DNA of 64,000 bases from positions 310,001 through 374,000 of the forward strand of contig WIAF01000002.1 of NCBI GenBank assembly GCA_014055465.1, written 5' to 3'. Numbering within the stretch: position 1 is the first letter of the stretch; every line of letters starts with the position of its first letter. This DNA is from Nitrospira sp. CR1.1. Its GTDB lineage: Bacteria > Nitrospirota > Nitrospiria > Nitrospirales > Nitrospiraceae. The notes beneath the pieces were generated by a model. That model worked only from the letters and a program-made list of their open reading frames with translations, ran no database searches and had not been told where the DNA came from. Shown in pieces: positions 16,231-26,829 of the stretch. A program made the position numbers and the translations under genes.

Positions 16231-19200
16231 TCAGGCCGGCTGAAGGTCGCCGAGCTTGACGGAGATCAAGGTCGACACGCCGGGCTCTTCCATGGTCACG
16301 CCGAAGAGCGAATCGGCCATCGCCATCGTGCGCTTGTTGTGCGTGATGACGAGGAATTGTGCCGTCGCCGACAGGCTACGCAGCACCGCCGTGAATCGCC
16401 CGATATTTTCTTCATCAAGCGGCGCATCGATTTCGTCCAGGATGCAGAACGGGGTCGGACGGATCAAGAAGCTGGCGATCAGCAATGCCATCGCCGTCAG
16501 GGTCTTTTCGCCGCCGGACAGCATCGTAATGCTCTTCAACCGTTTCCCCGGCGGCTGAGCCACGATTTCCACGCCCGGTTCTCGGGCGCCATTGTCCTCC
16601 GCACCTTCCTCCAACGGCTCTTCGACCAACTGCAGTTCCGCGCGGCCGCCGGGGAAAAATTGCGCAAACACATCACGAAACTTCTGCTGCAGTTCGTTGA
16701 AGGTCTCCACGAACATGTCTTTGGTCGTGCGGTTGATCCGCTGAATAATTTCCTTGAGCGACGCAATGGAGGTGGACAGATCCTGCTCCTGGGTCGTTAG
16801 AAACAGATACCGTTCTTCCAGCTCACGATGTTCATCAATCGCCGCCAGATTGATCGCGCCCATGCGGTCCAACCGTTCGCGAATCTTCTGAATCTGTTCC
16901 CGCAACTGCGGCGTCTCGAGCAGAGACACGGGTGCGGCCAGCCCTTCCCCTTCCGATAGGGGCTGCTCCTCTGTTGGTGATGCCAGCAGAGTCGCCGGAT
17001 CGATTTGATAGGTGCCGGCCAGCGTGCTTTCGATGGTGGACAGGTGCGCCTTGACTTCGGCCTTGCGCACCTCGGCCGTCATGCGGCGATCGTGCAACGC
17101 CGACAGACTCTGCCGCACCGTGGTGAGGGTTTCCTCCACCGCATGCAATCCGGTCATTTCCTGCGCCTGACGCTCCTGAGCCGCAATGAGTTCCGACTTG
17201 ATCCCGTCAACCTCGGCGCCGAGTTCGCGGCAGAGCGCCTCCTGCCTGGTCTGCTCTTCCCGGCTGCTCTCCGTCGACTGCGCCAACCCGGTCACCTGCT
17301 CTTCAAGGTCGGTCGCCCGTCGCTGCGCGGCGTCCAGCCGTTGCGTGAAACGCGCAATATCGCTGTTGGCATGCTCTCGGCGTCCACGCATGCTTTCGAG
17401 CGACAAACGGACTTCGGTCAGCCGCTGCTGAATCGCCAGTCCTTGGCTCTCGATCACCACCAGCCGTTCACGCACCTGAAGCAGCCCGTTTTCCTGCCCG
17501 AGTTTTTCCGCTACCCATTGGGCAAGTTGGGCCTGACCGGATTGAAACTGTTCCTGCAACCGCGCCTGTTCAGCTAACCCACGCTGCAGTTCTTCACCCA
17601 ACATGTCCATGCGCCGGTGCAACTCGCCGCGCTGGCGTTCAATGTTTGCATCGTCTTTTTGCAGCGACAACTCCAACATCTCCGCCTCGCGGATGGCCCT
17701 GCCAAGCTGCTGTTCTTCCTCCCGACCCAAGCCCAATGCCGACGCCGCCTCCTCACGCGCAACGCGAGCCAGTTCCAGCGCCTGCACCGCCTCCGTCCGT
17801 CGGGCTTCCAACTCCAGCACTTCTCGCCGGCGCTGCAGGAGCCCCGCACCGACACTGGAGCCACCGCCGGTGATCACGCCTGCCGCATCCAGTGTTTCAC
17901 CCGATAACGTCACATAGGTCGGGCCTGCAGGTGCCGGCCATTGATGCTGCTCCCACAGCTGCAGAGCCACAGCGAGCGATTCGACAATCACGATGCCGTC
18001 AAACAAATAACTCAAGGTGGGAGCGGACGCGCCTTCCGCGCGGATGACGTCCGCGGCGCGCCCCACCACTCCCGGCTGGCCATTGAGCGCAGGCCACCAG
18101 GAGGCTGAGGAATCCGTTGACGTCTGGTCGGGCGACCACCGGATATGCTGCGGGATAAACGCTCCGCGACCAAGCTCTTTGTCCTTCAAAAACTCCACTG
18201 CGCGGCTGGCGGCTGAGGGCTGATCGACCAACCAACCACGCACCCGTTCACCCAGGATGGTCTCCACGGCACGATCAAGGCCCGGCGGAATCACGAGCCA
18301 CTCTGCGAGTGCCTCCCGCACGCCGTCGCAGGTTTTCAGCGCGGTGCCTTCTTCCTCCCCTTCGCGACCGTATCCCATTTCCTCCCGCACGACCCCTTGC
18401 AGCGCGCCCAGACGTGACTCTACCGCGGCCACATCTTCGGAGAACCGGACGATCTCGCGATCCAATCCCGTGATCTGCCCGCCCAGCCCTTCAATGCGCT
18501 CGATCGCGGCCTGACGTTCAGCCATGAGTCCTTGAATCCGCTGACTCGCCTCCTCCCGCTGCGCCGCAAGAAGTTCTCGCTGCTCATCCAACCCCGCCAC
18601 TTGCGCGACCATTTCCTCCTGCTCGCGAGCGACCCGTTCTGCCCGGGCCGAGGTTTCCTGCTGGCGCGCGGTCACCTGCGCGAGACTCTGCTCCGTGTTG
18701 GCGACGAGCACGGCGAGATTCAGAACATCTTTGCGGGCGCGCTCCTCTTCGCCGACTGCTGCAGCCCGATGCCCGGCCAAGGCCTTGGCTTCGGCATCCG
18801 CCTGCTGCCACTGCGCGTCCTGTTCGACAATGTCGCCTTCCAACTGGAGCAATGTCGCGCGAAGTTCTTCGATCTCCCCCCGGGCCTGCTCCTGATCCGC
18901 GGCCAGCCGTTCCATTTCCTGCGATGCCTGGACTCGTTGCCGCTCGAACAATTCCGTCCGGTTCCGCTCGACCTCCGCGGCCGTCAATGCCTGCGACTGG
19001 CGCTGCTCAGTACCCGCCAAGGCGTCCCGCACGCGCGAGATGGCCTCGGCCGCGTCGTTCATCCGGAGCCGGATCGCTTCCTGTTCCGAATCCAGGCGAG
19101 CCTGCTCCGCCACCTGCTCAGCCTCCAGCGCTTCTACTTCCCGCGCTTCGTGGTCCACAGATTCCAGGTCTGCATGCATCGTGCGATAGTCACGGGACAA

Positions 19201-19914
19201 CAGCTCGATCTCGAGACCTTTGGCTTCCTGCTGCAAAGTTTGGTACGTCCGGGCCTGGCGAGCCTGGCGCTCCAGTGAATTCAGCTGTTTTTTGACTTCC
19301 GCCACAATGTCGCGCACCCGCAAGAGGTTTTGTTGTGTCGATTCCAGCTTACGAAGCGCTTCGGCCTTTTGCTTCTTATATCGGACGATGCCCGCGGTTT
19401 CCTCGATCAACTCCCGGCGGTCCTGCGGTGAGGCTTGCAAAATCTGTTCGATTCGGCCCTGCTCAATGACGGTATGGCCCTTCGACCCGGCTCGGGTTTC
19501 TATCAGCACATCGCGAATATCTTTGAGCCGGCAGGGCGTCTTGTTGATGAGATACTCGCTGTCGCCATTGCGATAAAGACGCCGCGTGATCATCAGTTCC
19601 TGATATTCGCTCAATTGACTCGGCAACCCTGAAATCGCATCCAACCGCAACTCGCCCAGTCCGCCGATGACCAGCGAGACTTCCACTAATCCGAGCGGTT
19701 TCCGTACCTCTGTTCCGTTGAAGATCACGTCTTCCATCTTCTCGCTTCGAAGCGTTTTAGTGCTTTGCTCGCCCAGGACCCAGAGGATGGAATCCACGAC
19801 ATTACTTTTGCCGCTGCCGTTCGGACCCACGATCGCCGTGATGCCTTTCGGAAATTGTATTTTCGCTTCCGCGAATGACTTGAAGCCGAGCATTTCCAAG
19901 GACTTCAGATACAC
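16231..19914 (-). CDS. smc: Chromosome segregation protein SMC
   Basis: SMC forms a DNA-bound ATPase dimer that condenses and separates chromosomes. The N-terminal ATPase lobe begins [19 protein letters not shown] and has Walker [13 protein letters not shown]. Two long coiled coils flank a hinge (about residues 505-660, around [17 protein letters not shown]). The C-terminal lobe has the signature [15 protein letters not shown] and Walker [17 protein letters not shown]. The protein is 1227 aa from the GTG at 19914, which follows GGAGGT by 6 nt. An ATG at 19932 would add six residues and swallow that site. Gln, Glu and Arg make up much of the coils. ScpA and ScpB are not in the window. Confidence 0.96.
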   Translation of the reverse strand: MYLKSLEMLGFKSFAEAKIQFPKGITAIVGPNGSGKSNVVDSILWVLGEQSTKTLRSEKMEDVIFNGTEVRKPLGLVEVSLVIGGLGELRLDAISGLPSQLSEYQELMITRRLYRNGDSEYLINKTPCRLKDIRDVLIETRAGSKGHTVIEQGRIEQILQASPQDRRELIEETAGIVRYKKQKAEALRKLESTQQNLLRVRDIVAEVKKQLNSLERQARQARTYQTLQQEAKGLEIELLSRDYRTMHADLESVDHEAREVEALEAEQVAEQARLDSEQEAIRLRMNDAAEAISRVRDALAGTEQRQSQALTAAEVERNRTELFERQRVQASQEMERLAADQEQARGEIEELRATLLQLEGDIVEQDAQWQQADAEAKALAGHRAAAVGEEERARKDVLNLAVLVANTEQSLAQVTARQQETSARAERVAREQEEMVAQVAGLDEQRELLAAQREEASQRIQGLMAERQAAIERIEGLGGQITGLDREIVRFSEDVAAVESRLGALQGVVREEMGYGREGEEEGTALKTCDGVREALAEWLVIPPGLDRAVETILGERVRGWLVDQPSAASRAVEFLKDKELGRGAFIPQHIRWSPDQTSTDSSASWWPALNGQPGVVGRAADVIRAEGASAPTLSYLFDGIVIVESLAVALQLWEQHQWPAPAGPTYVTLSGETLDAAGVITGGGSSVGAGLLQRRREVLELEARRTEAVQALELARVAREEAASALGLGREEEQQLGRAIREAEMLELSLQKDDANIERQRGELHRRMDMLGEELQRGLAEQARLQEQFQSGQAQLAQWVAEKLGQENGLLQVRERLVVIESQGLAIQQRLTEVRLSLESMRGRREHANSDIARFTQRLDAAQRRATDLEEQVTGLAQSTESSREEQTRQEALCRELGAEVDGIKSELIAAQERQAQEMTGLHAVEETLTTVRQSLSALHDRRMTAEVRKAEVKAHLSTIESTLAGTYQIDPATLLASPTEEQPLSEGEGLAAPVSLLETPQLREQIQKIRERLDRMGAINLAAIDEHRELEERYLFLTTQEQDLSTSIASLKEIIQRINRTTKDMFVETFNELQQKFRDVFAQFFPGGRAELQLVEEPLEEGAEDNGAREPGVEIVAQPPGKRLKSITMLSGGEKTLTAMALLIASFLIRPTPFCILDEIDAPLDEENIGRFTAVLRSLSATAQFLVITHNKRTMAMADSLFGVTMEEPGVSTLISVKLGDLQPA

Positions 19915-20105
19915 CGGCGACCTCCAGAGCAAGAAGGTTGAGATGGGACATCTTGTGAGGAAGAAAACGGAAAACTTTCTATCACAGCGATAGATTCAAT
20001 GCAAAGAAAAAGCCCTTGATATGGGGGAATAAAGAGGCCACTCCCCCAATATATGGAGGAATGGCCGGATCTACCTGTAGGAAATTATGAGCACTTCCGA
20101 CGAGT

Positions 20106-21068
20106 TTAGTTCGCGGAAGCCGCAGTGCGTGACGCAGACTCGATGGTGACCAATTCCTTTGGAAGGAGAAATTCCACGTCCTCTTCGATGACGGTCAATT
20201 CCTCGACCTCTTCCGAAGAGCCCAGGCGCTTCAGATAGGCCACCACTTCCGTGACGAGAACTTCAGGAGCGGAGGCGCCGGCCGATAGGCCCACGCTCTT
20301 CGCATCCTTCAACCAATCCGGATTGATATCCGATGCGGCATCGATCAGATAGGAGGGAATGCCGCAATGCTCGCCCAATTCACGCAACCGGTTCGAGTTG
20401 GAACTGTTCGGCGACCCGATGACGAGAATGACATCGACCAGCTTCGACAACGACTTGACCGCATTCTGGCGGTTCTGCGTGGCGTAACAAATATCTTCCT
20501 GATGCGGGCCTTTGATATTCGGAAAACGCCGATGCAGGGCTTCAACGATATCGCGGCATTCATCCACGCTGAGGGTCGTCTGGGTGACGTAGGAAAGATT
20601 CTGAGTTTTTTCAACGTGGAGCGTTTCCACATCCTGCACCGAGGACACCAGGTGAAACTTGTCCGGGATCTGGCCCAGCGTCCCGATGACCTCGGGGTGC
20701 CCCGCATGGCCGATCAGAATCAATTCGTAGCCTTGCGTGTAATCGCGGTTAACTTCGTTATGCACTTTGATCACCAGCGGGCAGGTGGCGTCGATCACAT
20801 GCAGGCGGCGGCTCTGCGCCTCTTCCCACACCGACTTCGCCACACCGTGGGCGCTGAAGATCACCACGGAACCTTCCGGCACCTCGTTTAACTCTTCCAC
20901 AAATACGGCGCCCTTGTGCCGGAGCGAATTCACCACGTGCCGGCTATGGACGATCTCATGGCGCACGTAAATCGGTGCGCCGTATTTTTTCAGGGACAAA
21001 TCGACAATATCGATAGCGCGGTCGACGCCCGCGCAGAATCCGCGAGGATTGGCTAAATAAATCTTCAT
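20106..21068 (-). CDS. ispH: 4-hydroxy-3-methylbut-2-enyl diphosphate reductase
   Basis: IspH (LytB) reduces HMBPP to IPP and DMAPP, the last MEP step, with a [4Fe-4S] cluster. The three cluster cysteines are visible in [24 protein letters not shown] and [11 protein letters not shown]. The substrate-binding motif [11 protein letters not shown] and [11 protein letters not shown] are intact. From the ATG at 21068 the protein has 320 aa; a start at 21092 would add eight residues without a ribosome binding site. It is a third MEP gene in the window, but smc and its own upstream gap separate it from dxs-ispG, so it is probably transcribed alone. Confidence 0.96.
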   Translation of the reverse strand: MKIYLANPRGFCAGVDRAIDIVDLSLKKYGAPIYVRHEIVHSRHVVNSLRHKGAVFVEELNEVPEGSVVIFSAHGVAKSVWEEAQSRRLHVIDATCPLVIKVHNEVNRDYTQGYELILIGHAGHPEVIGTLGQIPDKFHLVSSVQDVETLHVEKTQNLSYVTQTTLSVDECRDIVEALHRRFPNIKGPHQEDICYATQNRQNAVKSLSKLVDVILVIGSPNSSNSNRLRELGEHCGIPSYLIDAASDINPDWLKDAKSVGLSAGASAPEVLVTEVVAYLKRLGSSEEVEELTVIEEDVEFLLPKELVTIESASRTAASAN

Positions 21069-21240
21069 CTGCTGGTTCCCTCTCACACTCATGAAGGGCC
21101 GCCCGGCCGCCGGGAAACGCGCGGCATCTCACTAACCAGTCACCTTACGTCAGACCCGCTCGTGACGTCAACCGCGTTATCCAGCCCGTTCCGGCCGAAA
21201 AGCAGTTGAGGCTGTTGACCTATTGTGCAACAATCCCGCC

Positions 21241-21957
21241 ATGCCGGCTCCTTCCAGCACGCATAAAAAAATTCTGATCGTTGAAGATGAGAAAGATATT
21301 CTGCAACTCGTCAAACTCTACCTCGAGAAAGAGGGGTTCCGGACAGTTGCCGCCATGACCGGCACAGAGGGCCTTCGGCAGGTCAAAGCCGAACATCCCG
21401 ACCTGATTATTCTCGATCTCATGTTGCCTGAACTGGACGGCCTGGAGGTTTGCAAGCGGATCCGCCTGAATCAGGAGACCGCGCTGCTTCCCATTCTCAT
21501 GTTGACCGCCAAGGCGGAAGAGTCCGATACGGTCATTGGCCTAGAACTGGGAGCCGATGATTACGTGACCAAACCCTTCAGCCCCAAAGCCCTGGTGGCG
21601 CGGGTCAAGGCTTTGCTGCGCCGGCTAGACCGCAACGCGAACAGTCCTCAAACCCAATATCATTACGGCCCCTTGACCGTGGATCTCTCCCGGCATGAAG
21701 TCCGGCTAGAGGGTGAAGAAATCACGCTCACCGCGAAAGAATTCGGTCTCTTGGAACACCTACTGCGCAATGTCGGGCGGGTGCTCACGCGCGACGTCTT
21801 ACTCAGCGCCGTGTGGGGGTATGACTACTACGGGACCACGCGCACGGTGGATGTGCACGTGCGCCGGCTCAAACAGAAACTCCCGCTTCTGGATGACGCC
21901 ATCGTGTCGATCAAATCACTCGGATATAAATTGCGCGAGTCCGACATTCCGGCATGA
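21241..21957 (+). CDS. phoB: PhoB-like response regulator
   Basis: A 238-aa OmpR-family regulator. The receiver domain has IVEDEKDILQ, phospho-Asp in LIILDLMLPELDG and Lys in VTKPFSPKALVARVKALL. The winged-helix domain runs from about residue 135, with LTAKEFGLLEHLL and VDVHVRRLKQKL. The kinase gene overlaps its stop by 4 bp (ATGA). The genes downstream are a PiT phosphate transporter and a PhoU-like protein on the opposite strand, so a phosphate-starvation role is likely but not proven. A TTG at 21223 is an alternative start. I prefer the ATG at 21241 because it fits the usual N terminus. Confidence 0.85.
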   Translation: MPAPSSTHKKILIVEDEKDILQLVKLYLEKEGFRTVAAMTGTEGLRQVKAEHPDLIILDLMLPELDGLEVCKRIRLNQETALLPILMLTAKAEESDTVIGLELGADDYVTKPFSPKALVARVKALLRRLDRNANSPQTQYHYGPLTVDLSRHEVRLEGEEITLTAKEFGLLEHLLRNVGRVLTRDVLLSAVWGYDYYGTTRTVDVHVRRLKQKLPLLDDAIVSIKSLGYKLRESDIPA

Positions 21958-23813
21958 ACCTCGGCATCCGGTGGAAAGTCGCCCTGGGCACGCTCGCCGC
22001 CGTCCTCGTCGGCCTCGTGGTCGCGGGCTGGCTCGTGATCCGCTCGGTCGAACAGACCGAACTCAGCCGCATGGCCGAGATGCTGGAGACGCGCAGCGGC
22101 CTGGCCGCCATGACCCTCCGGCCGCTCTTTGACCACCCCGGACAAGCCGTTTCAGTACCGCTGCTTCATGCCACCGTCCACGAACTGAGCCACCAGGCTC
22201 ACCTTCGCATCACCGTCATCAAGCAGGACGGCACTGTGCTTTCGGATAGCGCCGTCCCCGCCGGGGGCCTGACACACGTCGACAATCATCTTGCTCGTCC
22301 AGAAGTGGCACAAGCCCTGGCATCAGGGCGAGGCATGGATATTCGAGCCAGCCAGACCACCGGAGAACGCACCTATTATGTCGCGCGACTCCTTTCAGAA
22401 CAGGTGCCCCTGCAACCGGGCGTTCCGGTCATCCGCCTCGGCCTGTCGTTGACCTCCATTGATGAGCGAGTGCGGCACATTCAGCAAGATCTGGTGACGG
22501 CGTTCGGCGCCGCCTTTCTCCTCGCCATGGCCCTCAGTCTCTGGGTCTCGCGTAATCTGACGAAGCCCCTGTCTGAGATGGCCGCTGCCGCCCACCAACT
22601 CGCGACGGGAACGCCGGGGATCCGCCTCATTGTCTCCTCATCGGACGAGGTCGGTTTGCTGGCGCAGACCCTCAACCAGATGACCGATCAGCTGGAAACG
22701 AAAATCAAGGAGGTCTCCGACGACCGCGCGCAACTCCTGGCCATGCTCATCGCGATGGTCGAGGGCGTCATGGTGTTGGATTATCGAGGAACGGTGGTCC
22801 AGGTCAATCCGGCGTTGGAGCGCATGTTCGCCTTGGAACTGACGGAATCGCGCGGCCGCCACTATGCCGAACTCATCCGGCACGAAGGACTGACCACGCT
22901 CGTCTCTGGCGTGCTGCAGACGCGTTCCGGCCAAGGCGGTGAAATTATCCTCTCCCCCAGCGGCCGCTGCCTGCGTGTGGAAGCGTCGATCGCCGGGGGC
23001 AGTCGCGAGCAGGAAGCCTGTGCCGTGTTCGTCTTCCACGACATCACCGAGCTGCGCCGGCTGGAGAAAATCCGCAAAGATTTCGTCGCGAACGTGTCCC
23101 ATGAGCTTCGCACACCGCTCACATCCATCAAGGGATACGTGGAGGCCCTGCTGGACGGAGGCAAGGATGATCCTGCGACGGCCGCCGCGTTTTTGGAAAT
23201 CATCATGCGGCAAAGCAATCGCCTGAACCTCATCCTCGACGACCTGCTGCAGTTATCGCAAATCGAGTCCGGACAGGTGCTGTTTCGCCGGGAACCGGTG
23301 GAATTGCGGGCCTTGCTGGAACGAACGGTTGCAGTCATCAAACCGTTAGCGGACAAGAAGCACCATACGATCGAGTTGTCGCTTCCGGAGGAGTATGTCG
23401 TGGTGGAAGGGGACGAAGAGCGCCTGGCCCAGGTCTTTATCAACCTGCTGGAAAACGCCGTGAAATACACCCCGGATCAGGGACGAATCTCCATGACCAT
23501 CCGGCATGCGACTCAAAGCCGGTCGGTTTCAGCCCGCCCGATGATTGAGGTCCTCGTGGCAGACTCGGGAATCGGCATTCCCGAAGCGGACCGGCCGCGA
23601 GTGTTCGAACGATTCTACAGAGTCGATAAGGCCCGCTCGCGCGAACTGGGTGGAACCGGCCTGGGGCTCGCCATCGTCAAACATATTGTCGAGGCTCATA
23701 ACGGGCATGTCTGGGTGGAAGGCAATGCGCCGAGAGGCAGCCGTTTTGTGGTTCACCTCCCCGTGGCGCAGGAATCGCCTACAACAATTTCGACAGGAGC
23801 AGGTAACACATAG
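21954..23813 (+). CDS. phoR: PhoR-like sensor histidine kinase
   Basis: A 619-aa membrane kinase. TM1 spans about residues 7-28 and TM2 about 180-200, with a periplasmic region between them. A HAMP domain (200-255), a PAS domain (260-370) and HisKA follow; HisKA has the H box VSHELRTPLTSIKGYVEALL. The ATPase domain has the N box INLLENAVKYTPD, ADSGIGIPEADRPRVFERFY and GTGLGLAIVKH. The order and PAS content match PhoR. The C terminus overlaps the end of the convergent pit gene by 35 bp. The long periplasmic loop is larger than in E. coli PhoR and could sense a ligand directly. Confidence 0.88.
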   Translation: MNLGIRWKVALGTLAAVLVGLVVAGWLVIRSVEQTELSRMAEMLETRSGLAAMTLRPLFDHPGQAVSVPLLHATVHELSHQAHLRITVIKQDGTVLSDSAVPAGGLTHVDNHLARPEVAQALASGRGMDIRASQTTGERTYYVARLLSEQVPLQPGVPVIRLGLSLTSIDERVRHIQQDLVTAFGAAFLLAMALSLWVSRNLTKPLSEMAAAAHQLATGTPGIRLIVSSSDEVGLLAQTLNQMTDQLETKIKEVSDDRAQLLAMLIAMVEGVMVLDYRGTVVQVNPALERMFALELTESRGRHYAELIRHEGLTTLVSGVLQTRSGQGGEIILSPSGRCLRVEASIAGGSREQEACAVFVFHDITELRRLEKIRKDFVANVSHELRTPLTSIKGYVEALLDGGKDDPATAAAFLEIIMRQSNRLNLILDDLLQLSQIESGQVLFRREPVELRALLERTVAVIKPLADKKHHTIELSLPEEYVVVEGDEERLAQVFINLLENAVKYTPDQGRISMTIRHATQSRSVSARPMIEVLVADSGIGIPEADRPRVFERFYRVDKARSRELGGTGLGLAIVKHIVEAHNGHVWVEGNAPRGSRFVVHLPVAQESPTTISTGAGNT

Positions 23814-24771
23814 TCGAGAGGAGCGCCGCTCCCGGTAGGGTGAAGAGCCACGCCGACAGGATGCGACGGGTCACGCCCCACCGCACGGCCGATAACCGCT
23901 TGACGGCTCCGACACCCATCACGGTCGAGGTGATGGTATGCGTCGTGCTGACCGGAAGCCCGATATGGGCCGTGGCCATCAACACGATTGCGGCTCCGGT
24001 CTCGGCCGCAAATCCATGGACCGGCTCGAGTTTTACAATCCGCATGCCCAGGGTCCGTACGATTCGCCATCCTCCCACCGCCGTCCCGAGCCCCATCGCA
24101 ACAGCGCAGGACCCGATCACCCAGGTCGGCACTTCCGCAGTAGGAAGCACCCCGGCCGAGACGAGTGCCAACGTGATAATCCCCATGGCCTTCTGCGCAT
24201 CGTTCGCTCCGTGACTGAAGGCCATAAAACTCGCGGACACGAGTTGCAGCCGGGAAAACAACCTCAGGGCCAGGGCTCGCGGCACTCGAAAAAAGAGCCA
24301 GCTCAGCACAACCATCAACACCAGCCCGATCGCAAACCCGAAAAACGGGGAGAGGACCATCGCCTCAAGTACCGACCGTAGTCCGGAAAATTTGACGGCT
24401 CCCATTCCACCATGGGTCAGCGCGGCCCCCACCAACCCGCCAATGAGTGCATGGGATGAACTGGTCGGCAGCCCCAGCAAGAGGGTCATGAAATTCCACA
24501 CAATGGCGCCCGCCAGGGCCGAGGCCACCACAGTCTGGGTCACCGACTGAGGATCGACGATCCCGGTGCCCACCATTTTGGCCACCGCAGTGGACATGAA
24601 CGCGCCGGCCACGTTGAGACCACCGGCGACAAGAACCGCCGTGGAGGGACTGACCACACGGGTCGAGACCACCGTCGCGATGGCATTGGCGCTGTCATGC
24701 CAGCCGTTGGAAAAGTCAAAGAGCAACGCCAGAATCACCACGACTAACAATAATCCGCTCAGTTCAGCCAT
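23779..24771 (-). CDS. pit: PiT-family low-affinity inorganic phosphate transporter
   Basis: A 330-aa membrane protein with about ten hydrophobic segments. It has the duplicated PiT signature: NGWHDSANAIATVVSTRVV near the N terminus and SHGANDAQKAMGIITLAL in the middle. LGLPTSSSHALIGGLVG and GLPVSTTHTITSTVMGVG are further conserved motifs. It takes up phosphate, usually as a metal complex, with proton symport. The PhoU-like gene lies 64 nt upstream on the same strand, the usual pairing. The 3' end overlaps phoR of the opposite strand by 35 bp. Confidence 0.94.
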   Translation of the reverse strand: MAELSGLLLVVVILALLFDFSNGWHDSANAIATVVSTRVVSPSTAVLVAGGLNVAGAFMSTAVAKMVGTGIVDPQSVTQTVVASALAGAIVWNFMTLLLGLPTSSSHALIGGLVGAALTHGGMGAVKFSGLRSVLEAMVLSPFFGFAIGLVLMVVLSWLFFRVPRALALRLFSRLQLVSASFMAFSHGANDAQKAMGIITLALVSAGVLPTAEVPTWVIGSCAVAMGLGTAVGGWRIVRTLGMRIVKLEPVHGFAAETGAAIVLMATAHIGLPVSTTHTITSTVMGVGAVKRLSAVRWGVTRRILSAWLFTLPGAALLSTMCYLLLSKLL

Positions 24772-24835
24772 GACTGCCGCTTCCTACCCCTAGAGTATTG
24801 GTCAGGATGAGTCTCGAGGACCATGTGGGAGTCGC

Positions 24836-25453
24836 TCACGTGTGCTTCAAGGCGATGCGCTCGAGAATGTTGGCGACATCTTCACACCGATCGGTTCCCG
24901 CCTCGAAATTTTCGTAGATCTCTTTCCATTTGATGACGGCGATCGGGTCCGTCTCCTTCTCAAACAATGACGAGATGGCATCGCGAGAGATGCGATCGGC
25001 CTCATTTTCCAAGCTATTCACTCGCACGCTGCACTCCGTGACCGCTTGATGGGACTTGCCGAGCAAATCAACTGTCGCCCCGACTTCAACAGCCGCTTGA
25101 TACAGCACATTTGCCAGCCTGATCGCCGCTTCCGTGGGAGCCACCACCTTATACAGCACAAATCGATCGGCAATCGCCTCGACCACATCCAGGATGTCAT
25201 CCAAGGCGCTCGCCAGATCGTGAATGTCTTCCCGATCAATGGGCGTAATGAAGGTCTGATTCAGTTTCCGGGCAATCTCATGAGTAATGCCGTCCCCGAC
25301 ATGCTCGACGTCCTTGATGCGCTTCGCTTTCTCAACCGGATTCCGAAAGTCCTCCGTCATATCCTTCAATAGACGGCTCCCTTCGATCATGTTATGCGCC
25401 GCATTCTTGAACAGGTCGAAAAACGCTTCTTCCCGAGGTATGAGACCGAACAT
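24836..25453 (-). CDS. PhoU-like (DUF47) phosphate transport regulator
   Basis: A 205-aa helical protein of the DUF47/PhoU-like family found beside PiT transporters. Typical stretches are FGLIPREEAFFDLFKNAAHN at the start, HVGDGITHEIARKLNQTFIT, and PIDREDIHDLASALDDILDV, which holds acidic residues expected to bind metal. I chose the ATG at 25453, preceded by AAAGGA at 5 nt; it gives the standard N terminus. The role is thought to be control of phosphate uptake through the neighbouring transporter. The gap of 177 bp upstream shows nothing distinctive. Confidence 0.9.
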   Translation of the reverse strand: MFGLIPREEAFFDLFKNAAHNMIEGSRLLKDMTEDFRNPVEKAKRIKDVEHVGDGITHEIARKLNQTFITPIDREDIHDLASALDDILDVVEAIADRFVLYKVVAPTEAAIRLANVLYQAAVEVGATVDLLGKSHQAVTECSVRVNSLENEADRISRDAISSLFEKETDPIAVIKWKEIYENFEAGTDRCEDVANILERIALKHT

Positions 25454-25630
25454 AACGTCCTTTCTATCAGGCTGTTGACCAAGCCTGGCGTATCTCCATC
25501 GCACGCCCCTATGCGACCTTGCTGGACAGCCTTTCTGAACTCCTTGCGATGGCTATTCCCTGCGCCAACACACCTTCGGGAGCCGACATGACCGGTGCCA
25601 TGCCGTCGTCAACTTGCTTGCCGAGGGTGG

Positions 25631-26623
25631 TTACCAGCGCATCAATGCTGTGGCCCAGGTTAAGCCTCCGCCAAATGCCCCTAGTACCACGAGATCTCCT
25701 GCCACGACCCGCTGTTCCCGGACCGCATCGTCCAAAGCGATCGGAAGGGATGCAGACGAGGTATTCCCATAACGTTCGATCACCGAATGGACCACCTCCC
25801 GAGATAGCCCGAGGCGGCGACGGAGCTGCTCTAAAATTCTGGCGTTGGCCTGGTGGGCAATGACCCGGGTGACATCAGCGGCCGAGAGCCCAAATTCCTT
25901 CAGCAGTTCGACCATCGCCTGCTCCAGATGACGGACCGCAGCGCGAAACACGGCGCTCCCCCGCATCCGCAGCAGGTGCTCCTTCGCACGGACGGTTTCC
26001 ATCCCACTTGGCTTCCGCGACCCTCCTGCGGGAATCGTGATGAGGCCATGCCCCGCCCCTTCCGCATACAGGCGCACACCAAGAATGCCGGCAGCCTCCG
26101 GCCGAACCGACTCATCCTGCACAACCACAACGGCACCGGCGCCATCACCGAACAGCACGGCTGTTTCTCTGTCTGTCGCGTCCAGCGAGCAAGACTTCAC
26201 TTCGGCGGCAACGACCAAGCAGGATCGGATGTGACCGCTCCGGATCATGGCATCGGCCATCGACAATCCATACAGAAATCCTGAACAGGACGCCGACAGG
26301 TCAAATGCCATCACTGAACCGGCGTCTAGGGCCCGCTGCACGTGACAAGCCGTGGAAGGAAAGGCGCTATCCGGCGAGGTGGTCGAAACGAGAATCGCGT
26401 CCAGGGACCGGGGCGCCAATCCGGCAGCCTCGCAGGCGCGCTGCCCCGCCTCTACCGCCAGGTCCGAGGATGCCTGCCCCGGTTCGGCCCAATGTCTCGT
26501 GCGAATACCGGTCAGGGCTATGATGTGATCTGAATTCAGCCCAAGCGGCCCCCCCACCTCCTCGTTGTGGACCACTCGAGGAGGCACAAAGGAACCGGTC
26601 CCGACAATCCGACTGCGCTTCAC
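25631..26623 (-). CDS. fabH: Beta-ketoacyl-ACP synthase III (FabH-like)
   Basis: A 330-aa thiolase-fold enzyme. The catalytic triad is visible: Cys in LSASCSGFLYG (near residue 115), His in VIAHQANARI and Asn in ERYGNTSSASLP. It begins fatty-acid synthesis by condensing an acyl-CoA with malonyl-ACP. I chose the GTG at 26623, which has AGGA 6 nt upstream and yields SRIVGTGSFVPPR right at the N terminus as in the family. There is no other fatty-acid synthesis gene nearby, so a specialised FabH paralogue (branched-chain or secondary metabolism) cannot be ruled out. Confidence 0.88.
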   Translation of the reverse strand: MKRSRIVGTGSFVPPRVVHNEEVGGPLGLNSDHIIALTGIRTRHWAEPGQASSDLAVEAGQRACEAAGLAPRSLDAILVSTTSPDSAFPSTACHVQRALDAGSVMAFDLSASCSGFLYGLSMADAMIRSGHIRSCLVVAAEVKSCSLDATDRETAVLFGDGAGAVVVVQDESVRPEAAGILGVRLYAEGAGHGLITIPAGGSRKPSGMETVRAKEHLLRMRGSAVFRAAVRHLEQAMVELLKEFGLSAADVTRVIAHQANARILEQLRRRLGLSREVVHSVIERYGNTSSASLPIALDDAVREQRVVAGDLVVLGAFGGGLTWATALMRW

Positions 26624-26743
26624 GGAATTCCTACTGGAGCAAACTGGGAATTGGTCGTTAACAATGGGTCGCACCCATACTCAGAAGTGCGGCGCGATTA
26701 TAGGACCCGGCTCCGGGAGGGTCAACTCCGGACATTGAATTCG

Positions 26744-26772
26744 TTGCTTTTCGGTTCATGATCTGCTAGAAA
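26744..26772 (+). promoter_or_regulatory. Sigma70-like promoter of the BamD-like lipoprotein gene
   Basis: TTGCTT (26744-26749) and TAGAAA (26767-26772) are spaced by 17 bp and lie about 57 bp before the ATG at 26830. The match to consensus is moderate. The region between fabH and this gene is divergent, so a plus-strand promoter is expected here. Confidence 0.4.
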
Positions 26773-26829
26773 AATTGTGTAGTTACGTTCTGTTCACCGT
26801 CAATTCTTTCTGTGCGAAGGAGTCACTGA

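Noticed and set aside
21135-21175. Repeated GTCA/ACGTCA upstream of phoB as a Pho box
   Set aside because: The spacing (10 and 18 bp) does not fit the 11-bp period of Pho boxes.
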